Below, in pieces: positions 36,401-48,400 of a stretch of DNA of 64,000 nt. This stretch comes from Durusdinium trenchii. Lineage: Eukaryota; Sar; Dinophyceae; Suessiales; Symbiodiniaceae. Below the pieces are notes generated by a model. It was not told where the DNA came from. It saw only the letters and a list, made by a program, of their open reading frames with translations, and did not search any database. The translations under genes and the position numbers were made by a program. The stretch lies in contig CAXAMN010021112.1 of NCBI GenBank assembly GCA_963970005.1, positions 578,287 to 642,286 of the forward strand, in the 5' to 3' direction. Each line of letters starts with the position of its first letter. The stretch's first letter is position 1.

Positions 36401-39400
36401 CCGCAGTCCAGAGTCCGGAGTGTCTGGGAGTCTGGGAAGATCGACGAAACCACCCAAGTGTCCACCAGTTACTAGGTGCCCGGCCCCAAGCAGGTGAAAT
36501 ATCATCGAAGGCGTCGCGCACTTCGATCCACGTGAAGCCTCCCGTGATCGAGGCATACCTGAGCGCAGGACCGATCGAGCAGTGACGGAGGTCTCTTTTT
36601 GGGGTGAAAAACAAGCCGCAGGTCTCTCCACAAACTAGCTCCACAAACTCACTCATTAGCTCTCAAAGCCAGGGTAGGGCCAGGGAAGGGCCACTCCAAA
36701 GGGGGTACCGACTCAAAATTTCCATGAGAGGCAGGCCAATACTAAAACGCCAAAAAAACGCGGGGTCCCAAAAGACATGGAAGGCCCGCCCAAGGGGGTG
36801 AAGGATTTTGAAGAGAAAAAACGGAGACAGTTCCACCTGTGAGGCATGGTGATCGGCGTCTGATTTTAAAGTCTGATGGTGTCTGAAGGGTCCTCTATTC
36901 TCACCGCTTCAAAGGCCATTGAAAGAAAGGCTGACCTGGTTTGGTAGTCTAGAATCTTTAGTGAAACAATATTTGTTGCTTGGGATTCGGACCATTAAAA
37001 CATATTAAAGCCATGGTGGGCCACGAAAATCACAAAACCCCAAGATTACTTTTAGATACCCACATTGGGGAGTGTGCCATCTACTCTCTATCCACTTTAC
37101 ATCACCCAAACTTCAGAAATGGAAGACGAATATACGAAATGCACGGACTGTGCTTGAAGCATGAGTCACACGCTAGCTTCGCTAGCTTGTGCCCCGTTTG
37201 CGTGCAGGCGTTTCCAGGACAGAAACTTTGTTTCATTGACTTCAAATCGTTTTTCAAGGACCGAGCCTCTTCGCCTCTTTGAGTATCTTGGGCGGGTGTG
37301 ATGAACTTGAAGTCCTGGGGAATAGTACAGTTACTGTATATTCAAGAAACTCAAGAATTCAGTTTTGCTGGATTCTGGTACTTGCAAGGAGTCATTTGTT
37401 GTGCTTGGATGGGTGCAAACTTCTACAAGGGCTACTGATCTTGACCCGAGCAAACAAACGAATTTGACAAGTCCTCCATGAACCCAGTTTTGGGTTGTCT
37501 TCCCTACTCCGCAAGACAGAGACGCCCCAAACCACTTCGGAGTTTCAACCAGATCCCATAATTACAATGTGTTTGTAATCGGCAACATGATGCATGTATA
37601 TTTGTGTGTGGTTCGTTCATAAACATGAAAAATTGGAGTCCACGAAAAAAATGACCGCCTTCCTTGCACGCTCCTCCCGCGAGTTTTCAGACATGGTTAC
37701 AAGGTGTGCATCGAGTCCATCAGGGAGCCTGTGCAGACCCGAGATCGCCGACCCGAGACTAAAAGAGTTCGGTGGCAACATGGTTTTGCAGTGTAAACCC
37801 TTTAAGAAAAACAAAATATACATGACTGTAATACATTTAAAAACAAAAATAGATCATTATCTTATATAAATATTGTATATATTGTACGTGGTTCAGGATT
37901 TCGGCGATCCATTTAGTGGGTTAGGAAGGACCCAGAAGCTCTCATAGGGCCATGTTCTTTTTATAAATGCTCTCTGGGACTGCCCAGGCGACCGCGAGCG
38001 ACGGACACAGCAATGTGGGCACTGAAGTGCCAAAAAAATTGAAAGTTGAATGATTCTGAGATGATTTGAGGAAGATCCAGGTACAAAAAGGTGTGTCAAA
38101 ACATGCTGCAGGATGGAGGCGTGGGCCTGGGCCAGGATGAAGGGAAAAAATTGAAGCACAGTGCTGACACCTAAGTTGACTTAAGAGATCAGTCCTGATC
38201 AGTTCCAGTTCTTCTGATTTCCCGTTGCGCCTGCCCGGCGATCGAGGAACTCTCCATACTTGCCTTCCAGCCCATATTGGGCAATATGCTCAGTACCTGC
38301 AATGGCTGAGTGAAGACCCAATGAGTCCAGTGCAAGGTTTTGAGACAACATACTGGCTGGGCAGTCTTCCAAATTCTTCAAAGCGAGGGGTCATCCCGGC
38401 CACCATGTTTCTGGGAGTCGGAATGATTCTCTTTCAAGAGCGCGGATGAGCTTGCAGAATTCTATGTATCAGGTAGATGCAAGTCATACCAGGACCAGCA
38501 GGAGGTGGAATGATCTTTCTACGTGATCGTAAGTGGTTCTTGCATGTTCTTGCAAGCACTTGTGCCATGTGCACGAGCCTATGACGTTGACCCTGTCACG
38601 GAGGGTTTGCCTCTCCTCATAACCCCTGTAGTTATTTTGTTGGTTAACCATGGAAGTCGTTGAAGTCGCACCACAGCCCTTTCCCCAAACCATAGTTGCC
38701 ATAGTTTTCATGCCGGGAAAACACCAGTAAACACATATAACACGCACCTTGACTCGTTGGGCTGCTTTGGGGTCGTACAAAAGGATCCCCTCGCTTGATT
38801 GTGCACTTTGGAGGGTCCAGGCACACACACTTAGATCCATGCTCGCAAGAGCTAAATCAGTTGTGAAGTTAGGTGAACGCTTAGCACTTGACTTGACTCA
38901 ACGGTAGGAAGTGCTGGATCGGCAAGAACAGAATGTTTCAACAAAGCGCGTTAGCCCTTTAGTGAAGAGTAGCGTGAACAGCTTGGACAACAGTTCAAGA
39001 GAAGCAGGTACACCGTCAGACGTCTCTGACCGCTTCCCATGACACCACTAGCTTCGTTGGCCAGAGTCGTGATGTTATGCGCCAGTTCTGTACATTAAAC
39101 CTATCTGGTGGTGTCAGAGGTCCTTTGGAACAGGACGTGACACACACAGCCGTTCCTCCTGCTGCCGCCAGCCCAAGACTCACCCGAAACCGCCGAAAGG
39201 CGAATAATCGATGCTCCGGTGTGGGGAAAAAAGCGAGTCATCGTCGGTCGAGTCGAGTCATAGGTCCTCGGCGGAGTTTCGTCATCGGTCGGGTCGAGGT
39301 GTGGGCACAGAGGTCCGTGAAGATCAGCGCGAAGAGGAACATGATGAGCAGAAGCAACACGGCAGACCAAGCCATAGCCCGCAAGGTGCGCCCAATACCT

Positions 39401-42400
39401 CGAGTCTGTCGTGCTCGCTCGGTCATAAGGAAACCGGTTTGGGAGGGAAAAACCACCGTGGAAACATTGTGTTTTTGGGGACGTGCTGTTTTTTTTCATG
39501 ACATGAAAGCCCCCTCGCTACTTGGGATTTTGACATAACACCTCTTCATGAATGGGCAAATATATGAATCAACAGTCTATATTTAACTGTTGGGTTGATG
39601 TGAATGAACATCCCTTCTCGCCGATATTCTTGGAAGGAAGAAACCAAGCAGAACTCGGATGGGCAACTGGCGGTCGGGCGGTCTACTCAACTGCTTCTTC
39701 CTTCATGCAAGGAATTATGCAGCTAAACCAGCCCTCGAGGGCCTTAGAAAATGATGTTCCAAGACAGGTGTTCAACCACACACACCCGGCTAGGACAAAT
39801 GTGAGTTCGCCAAGGGCTTTGAGGTGGTCCTCGTTTGGAGTGATAGACTGGTGGAAGACGATGTCTCGGGATTCCAAGAATCATGGAAGTGGACCATGGC
39901 CGCTCCGAAGGCTGATTCTCCTCTACAAACGGCCAAAAGGTTCCACTTCCAAGCTTGTTGATTCCAGTAGGTTCATCTTCTTATCGGTCGACCCAAGTGC
40001 CGGAGGGCCGTTGCCAAGTGGATAGATGACCCAGCACTGATTGGAAGATGGATGAAGATGGGCAAAACCGAAGGAACTTGCACAAAAAGATGTCCAGTTC
40101 CACATAATGGGGTGGGTTTGGAGTCTCTTCCACATCATGTTCTTGATCTTCCACAGCAACAAAACACCTGGGCTCCGATCCAACCTCCGATCCAACGACC
40201 AGCGAGGGTGGCTCTACGGTCTCCGAAATGGCGATGGGAGACCTTAAAAGCAGACCTGGTGGTGAGTGAGCTGGCATATAACAGACATGCATATATACCT
40301 GATACCCCAGAAGAGTGATAAGTATCACTCCATGTGGAAATGATCAATCTTTTGGAAAGTGATATGTATACTCCCTGGAAAGATTAACATGGAATCTGAG
40401 AACCACTAGTACTGGTTTGACGGAGCTTCCACCAGTCTTCCTTGCAGCTCGCCATCAGGTTCGGTCTCACCGGAACCTCCGCCCGGTCCACGGGTCTCAG
40501 GGGTCAAACCTGTACACCAAGCGGCACAGGAGCAAGGTCCGTAGTGAACCTGGAGGAGTTGCGACGGACCGATCACGGCTTCAGCCGAAGAACAGCGAGC
40601 GGGCAAGGCGTTTGCCAAGGGGTCTACGGGAAACTCCCTTAGCTCCGAATTGCGCTGATCCTGAGCAATTGAGCCCCAAAAGCGAAGAACACTCATATCT
40701 TCCCATGGCACCGAAGCAATGACTGGTGTGACACCTAACTCAGTGCAGGTCAAGTACAGAAACATGACGATGACTCAAATCCCTGAGGAAAAAAAAGACG
40801 GGTGTCTCTGCGGGCTTCGCTTTTCCTTTTTGGTCGGAGCTCCTCCATCTATTCTCCCGTTTCGGGCTGGCGACCGGTCGCAGCGACCCGTCGACCGGGG
40901 GAGCTCGACGGAAGTCGCTGGAGCTCGACCGAACGCTTTCCGAAGACGAAGACGACCAGGGAGCATATCAGGAGCATCCAACCATCACCAGGTGTCCCGG
41001 CAGTATCCACCTGACCTACAAAGACGATCCGGGATCTCCAGCCAGGACACCCAGATGGTCGTATGAGGCTCACTTGGAGGCTCACGGGGGTTGTCCACAC
41101 ATATCGCCACCAGACAGGAAGAATCGGTCTTTCTATGGGTCTCATCCCATGATGATCACTCCACCAAATCCATCAAAAGCCGGAGAAGTCTAAGAAGCCC
41201 CAATTGGTTTGACGCAGTCTAAGCCGCGAAGGGATCTGCATGCATCTAACTATACCAGCACCCGCTGCTTTGAATGGTTTTGCTTGGATCCACAAAACCA
41301 GTCATCGTCTTCCATTCGGCACCCCTTTAGGGCCCTGGCGAATGAAGCGCACCAAGCGAACCTAGGACCGCACCGAGTCTCACCGGGTGCGGGGCTTCAT
41401 CACCAGAAAAAAAGTCTTTGGCTGGGAGGGGCAGGATCTTCGGGCATTCGATTCTGAACAAACTGGCTGAATTCACCCACGAAACCTGGATGATCCAAGA
41501 TATTCCACAAACGTTCAAAGACCCCGAAGCTCCTGTCCATGGGTGAAATCTCTCGTGGTTTGTGTTCTGTTGAGTCGGTTGAGTAGGTTGAGTGCACTGA
41601 TCGACGAGTGACATGAAACTGGTCCATCTGAAAACCGTGTTCCCAAATAAGAGATATACCTGGACCCACCCAAGTACCCTGGAAAATGGGACATACCCTA
41701 TTCAACAAGAACGACGTACAGTACGTCGTGCCCATTTTTAGGAGTACGAATAGAGGGTCCAGGTATATGCTCAATCTCTGTATCTATATGGTGTACCAAC
41801 AGAATAGCGACTTGCTCATGTTGAACACCTGCTTTTGCTGGCTCACAGAAACAAAACGGAGTTGTTTAGACGAACATCCACATATGATCCTCATTCACCT
41901 CTCCGGCCGATTCTCCAGCCGATCCTGATAATGAGGAAGTGTTCATGGAGGCTGCAAAAGATTATGCCTGCATATAATGTATAATGAAATATATATATAT
42001 ATATATATGTATGACAAATGTGTTCCTCAATCAAATATATATATATAATATGATGCAAGTAAAAACCTCTTCTTTGGACTGTCAAAAGCCAACATCTTCC
42101 AGCCCCCAGTTGGTAAATGTCTAAACTCGATTTCGTTTGGTCCTCCATCCTTGCGTTTGACCGCTTTATCCATTGCAGGACAAAGGTAACCATGTTCCGC
42201 CAGTGGATTTGTTGGTAGGGAAAACAGTCCGCCAGAATGCTTAAAACTTAGCCACTAACGTAAGGTATAGGGTATAGCCGGTATAGCTCTTAGTCGAACC
42301 CTTCCCGTGGCTTCACCTTTTCCCCTCACCAAGGCACAATGCGGAAGGCGCGAGTAATCTTGGCCACCCGAAGGATACGCAGGAGGCGCATGTTGGTGAA

Positions 42401-45400
42401 CACCTGCCAAAACCCATCGCTTTCTACCCATCGCTGTACCCATCGGACCTCCGAGCCGTCCCGGCCCAAGGACCGTCGGGGTGCGGTCGAAGCACAGCGA
42501 TCCGAGCAAGGTGTTTCCGGAACGGTCCAAGGGTGAACGGAGTGGGGGAGAAGCAATCCCCAAACAATTGGATGGTGGATATATATATATATAGATGCCT
42601 TAAAGCAACAAGAACCGTGATTCGACAGGTGTCTGTAGAAAAATAGAAAGATATCATCTCCTTTTAAGGAACACCCGATGTTTTTTGCTGTTTTTCAGGA
42701 TGTTTCACTGACCCCTTTCTCATCCTGTCCCGCCGTTCCGCTCACAGATTTACCCATGAAATGAGGCTACGCGCTACTGAATGTCTTTAGCTTGAACCCA
42801 TGGGAAAGACTCCGAAAAATATGAGCAACAAACATGTTGGTGTTTTCAGGTGTGTATAAACCGACAAAAATGCAAAACGCTTAAGAGCAACCTGCAAAAC
42901 ATGTTCCGGGGGAAGGTTCAAATCAATGTAAACATTGCGGGTTACTACGGGTACAATTCGGGTTCGGAATGGGTTGGCACGGGTTGCGAAAACATCATGT
43001 TTTGTCAAATACCCGAAGTATTCTTTGTTAAACAGTGCGGGCTAGTACGAGTAAAGTACGGGTATAGCACGGGTTTGAAATCCACCCATTGCTTTTGTAT
43101 CACACTGTGTCTCAGGTGTCAAGATCTTTGGAGATGTTCTTCACCACTCTGTATAGTCACAGTCAGAGCAGACACTTTCTATGAATTGTGTCATGTGTTG
43201 TTCTTGATTCTCTTTGTGCAGTCTGTATGCGAGCTGGGTGCAGGAATGAAATTGGACCTAGGCACGAACGGACGCCCATTCAATGCCGGTATTCTTGAAC
43301 AAATGCCTTTTAGAATGTCAAAAACAATGAGGTTTTGGAAAACCCGATGTTTTTTGACAAAGCCCGATGTCTATTAAAGAATGTTTGTGACAATCCGATG
43401 CTGTTGCGCTCACCCCTTGTTTACAGGTTTGGGTGCTGAAGGTAGATGGTAAAGGCTATTATACGAGATTATCCACCCGAGCTAGGTCAACGGAAAGTTC
43501 ACGCGGAAAAATGCTTCCACGGTCCGAGCGGCGTTGGCTTGTTCTGTGTCGTTGCTCGATGAAACGATGACCTGCGGGACGGCCGAGCCGAGAATCTCTC
43601 GGGGACCGGTGCGGCGCCACGTCATGGGCACCCCACTCGATCGAGGCCAGGACCTCCTTTTGAGTGTGTGGGAATAACCAGCTTCTTCAGTTCGTACACG
43701 AACTGAAGAGGAGTCCCATCCAGTATCCAGTGACCTTCTAAATTGATACATGACCGAACTGGTGACCTCTGATCAAGTTCGGTCACTTCGGATTAAAGCG
43801 TTTGGAATGGATTTGGAGACAACCTTGAGCAATGATGCCCTTTGGGGAAACATAGGGGCCGATTTGACACCACATACCTACAGGGTTGTTCACTTGAGGG
43901 ATCTTTAGGGGTATCCCATTGGTATCCCCTCTATTATAAATCCACCCAAGGTCTTAGGGCAGGCCACCTTGAGGTCCTGGGAAACTCCAATGACCAGCAA
44001 GTCCACCACCACTCTTGAGGGATCGGAGACCAAGTCCCACCTAGAAGCCCTGGGAGTCGTGGGTGCATAAAGAACTATTGGACTCTACCCAAACGCCCAT
44101 GGACCCTGAATATGGAGGGATCGGACCCTCATATGGAGCGGTGCGGACCCTCAAATCCTTTTGGTTTTGAGGGACCAAGGGTTGTTTGGAGCACCTGGGT
44201 AGATTTTAGACTACAAAACCAGGATCAACCGTTCTTTCAATAGTCTTTGAAGACTAGGGTGCTAAGAGCGTCTTCGTGGCCAACCATCGAAGTGCCCAAA
44301 ACCCAGAGGTCGGACTTGTGGTTGGTGGTTGCTGCCTATTCACCAAAGCCTTCCTGTTTGAAGATCCAGATTCTCAGAGTTTTTCGAAGTGTTCACGCAT
44401 GCTTCAGCGCCAGCATGTGCCAGCTGGCAGCTGGTTACTTAGTAAGTACTTCTGGACATGATGTTTCATTATGCCAATGCCTTTGCCCGTTAGCAATGAT
44501 GTTCGGCTCTCTTTAGGATAAAAAAAGAGCTTTCGTGAAGACGCTCCGACGCTGTGTACTCGACGGCCCAGCACGACCCAGTGGCCCAGCACCACTCAGT
44601 GGTGCTGGGCCAGCGCGGATGGTTACTCTTGGATGCAACACGACATGGGATACCGGAGGGTCTTGTCCTTATTCTGTCCTTCTTCTTGGAATGTCTATAG
44701 TCTATGACTTCTTGTTCTGAACGTCCGAAAATCCTTGGAAATGTGATGCAAGCATGAGCCCATGGTGTTGTTGTTGACAGTACACTCGATCCCCATGTCC
44801 CCATTCGACAACATCAAATTGGGGGAAGAACAAATTGGAGGAAGGAACAAAGAACGCCGACACCAAACCTAGGACTGGAAGTGAAAGCATCACCCAAATT
44901 TTCCACGGTGGTTGTTGGATGGAAGATATCTATAAACCGTCCTTTCCGTGGTGCTGGGTCAATGCATGTCAAAGCCGCTTGTTTTTCGTTCACTTTGGTG
45001 ATTCTTGGTGCAGGAGTGCAGCAAATGGAAAGGGTCATCAAAGAGTGAGCTCCCGTCAAGTACCTTTCACAGAACACCCAGAAGAACCCTCATCGTCAGA
45101 TCCTGGCAGTGTTCTATCAAAGTGCACCTCCCGACTGAAAATCACACATTGGAACCATTGGATTCCCATTTTGGGGAGCAAAGGTGCTTGTAGGAAAAGT
45201 CTTCCAACACGTCCCTGGAAGTCTTCCAGCACACGCAGGGGAAGCACCAAAAAAACACACCGAAACCTCTGGACTCCGGACGTTCTCCCAGTGTTCTCGC
45301 GGGACGTTCTCCCAGTTCTCCAGATTCGCCTCGATGACAAACTCGAACAAGCTGCTGATGACAATCGCTGCATCCTGAGAAAACCAATCGCTGCATCGAG

Positions 45401-48400
45401 CAACGGCATGGACGAAGCGAAGCGACCAGTGGAATCTGGAAGCTGTGGAACGAAAATATGTTGTTTTTTTTTAAAGTAATATGATATATATATATATAGT
45501 ACAGTAATCATTATACTCTTCTGAATATAATTTGGTATGAAAGCCATAGTAGTTACTAACATAAAATGCCATCGGAATTCCAGTTCCTTTTGATGCTGGT
45601 AGTTTTCTCCGTTGTGATATATCTTATAGTCGACTTTACAGTAGAGGTTGGAATCAAAATAAGCCCAGGAAAAACGAAATAACTTTACAAAGAGCAGCCT
45701 CAAGTATAACTTTTGGGGATGTTTTTAGTGTGGATAGGTGTGGCCACAATGTGTGTGTGTGTGCGCGTGCTCATGTGTTCATGTCTGCTTCAAAAGAATA
45801 CGTTTCTCTAGAAAGGAGATGGGATGAGATGGGGATGAATACGGGGTGAGCATCAACAACCTGGTGAAACGGTTCAAAAAAAAGACAGCTCCATTCGTAT
45901 TGCACTGATCATCGATTTAGAGTAACTAGCCATTATGCAACTCGCGGTACGTCACGGTCCCCTTCCAGATCTTGGGTTCCTTAAATGTAGAGTGCAACTA
46001 CATATCTCATATCACCGGAGCAGCCTTCTTCCTTCAGAAGGCCCCGCTCCAAACAATGTCCGTCACTCGTCAGAAGCCTCCAGCAACATCAGTTTAGGCC
46101 GCGTCCGCCAGTATCCTCTGGACATGAACAACATATTTGTTCACCCAAAAACCTTCAACCGCATTGCTGATCAGAGCGTCTTTTTGACCTACAAGCCCAA
46201 AAAGTTTAAGAAATGATCACAAGATACTAAGATATATCACAAGCAACTGTTCCCCATGTGAACAGGCGCCCATGCCTCACTCTGCTCCTTTTGCTCTTAC
46301 CGAGTGGCCAGCAACATCCATCCCCAGTCTTCACCCCAGAAGATGCGTATGCCACGCACCAAAATCCGTAGGAGCAGTTCAGATGTGAAGAGAAATGTGT
46401 AGATGGAGGAAATCCTCGACGACCGGACCGATCGGGGAAACCACTGGAACCCACGCACGAGGAACCCCCAAAAACGACGAGACACGTGACGCAGCGACTG
46501 ACAGATCCGGAGATCCACGGAAGACGAAAACGTGAACTACTCATCGTTCACCCCACGAGGTAGGCCTGGAGATGCGGTCGACGAGGTAGGCCTGGGGGTG
46601 AGACTGGTCAACACTAGTCATATGAAATATAGCTATTAAGATTGGACTGTTGGCTCGTGTTGGAAGGGGGAAAGAAACCATCGAACCATCTACCATCATC
46701 CACTGCTTCCATACCTAGTCAGTCCATACCTCCAGCCCCTCGACCCGGATCGATCCAGGTCCGACCGACCTGTCTCTCCGGCACGCGACGGGTGGGACCT
46801 GCCCCCTGAGCGGAAGGGATTCACAGTGGGTTAGTTTACAATAGTTTACATGGGACATCTGCCACTGAAGAGAGACATGGACTTACCAGGAGTGCTCAAG
46901 ACATCTGCCACATGACGGTCTTTGGCTTGCCTTCCGGCCAGAAGCTCGTGGTTGGGCCCCTGTAGACGAACGCCAAGCCACCAGACGTCCCTTTCACAGC
47001 GAGGTCGGTACTTGAAGTGCGGACGAGCAAGAATCGCTTGCTCGAGTCCGACACGGACGGTCGCTGGCGCGAGCTGGTGACCAACCCAGAACCTTCTGGA
47101 ATGAGAGCGGCAGGCCGGTCACCATCCATGCAGAAATTCTGCGCGTGGCTCAACAAACTTGAAACAAACACCCAAACGCTCGAAGAAATGCCACATGGTT
47201 TCAGGGGTCAATGTATAGGCACATACCAGGGCCCCCAAACAAAAGAGGTGGTTCAGTAAACCATGGCCCGTTCCGGGGCAATCGTATGCAGTACCAGACC
47301 TGGACGTCTCTGCGACTGAAGGCTCGATCGGACCCACAAGAACGACCGGTTCAAAGCTCCAGGAGAATGCAAAACCCTCTGGCTGAAACCCCGGTTTAAG
47401 ATGAAGTTGCTCTTCAATCCATGCCTGGGGTTATTCATCAAGATCCTACATGACCCCCATTCAGTTTTTTTCAGAGTAAGATGTTGGCCAAGCGTCACGA
47501 AGAAGAACTGAGGCATTTCTGCACCCGGTTCGACAGAGGCCCACTCCACCTGGAGAGCGACGACATCGCAACAGACTGGTTCGATCTGGATTCAGCCATG
47601 TTTGCTCGGGGTCCAGGTAGGCTTGGCAACAAGAATCAATGATGAACACCCGGTGGTTGTGATCCAAAAACGATGAAGAGTCCTGAACATTCAACCTCAA
47701 TTGTCCCAAACCTTTGAAGCTATTCGTGGACGCTTAGGGCCTAGAATGACCCCAAAAGGTGCTCCTGTGATGAAAAAAGGTGGCTCAGAACAACCATGCA
47801 GCGTTTTCTTGATTCGCCACTGTCAGCCGATGCTCTTACTACTTCATCTTTTGAGCAATTCCTTGGACTCTTAAGCACAGTGACAGGGCTTACCCGGACC
47901 CCGGACCCAAAACCAGTTGAAGCCTTTGCGGACGGATCTGAGAGGCCTAGACTGGGTGGTTACGAAGCTGCTGGTGGGTCATAGGGTCATCACGACAAAC
48001 TCGTTGTTCACCACGACGAGCAACACGGGCATGACTGACCCACCGCCGTTGAGTGCTTGGGGGGCTCGCTGAGTGCTTGGCTTGCGCCACTCGGCCAGTC
48101 TCGGCCACTCTCGGCCAGGCTCGGATGGCTCGGATGGCTCGGGCTGGTCGCCACTTCGAACATCGCCCAGCGCTCGGCGGGCTGGCTCATGGCCCAAAGA
48201 AGCAACTGCAAAAAGAATACATGAAAACACCCTATATATTATATAGCTATCTATATATATATATATATACATCTATATACTATATACCATGATCATCCAT
48301 TATGGGTGTCTAATAAGTCTAAAGATCCCGAGTATAGCATTCGGTGCATGAACAAGTGACCTCCAGAGTGGATGACTTCGTCCACCGGGTTCACCCGCCC

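Noticed and set aside
40406-40765. 119-codon minus-strand frame
   Set aside because: It covers the 24-nt S4 microexon in a different frame and shows no domain; probably a chance open frame.
43482-43751. Minus-strand frame of 89 codons considered as the S3-S4 linker exon of the channel
   Set aside because: No AG|G...GC exon with the right phase, and S3 and S4 exons already join in frame.
46295-46302. Textbook GTAAGA donor after the S2 exon
   Set aside because: Using it breaks the phase into S3; the GC donor 8 nt upstream restores both phase and family sequence.
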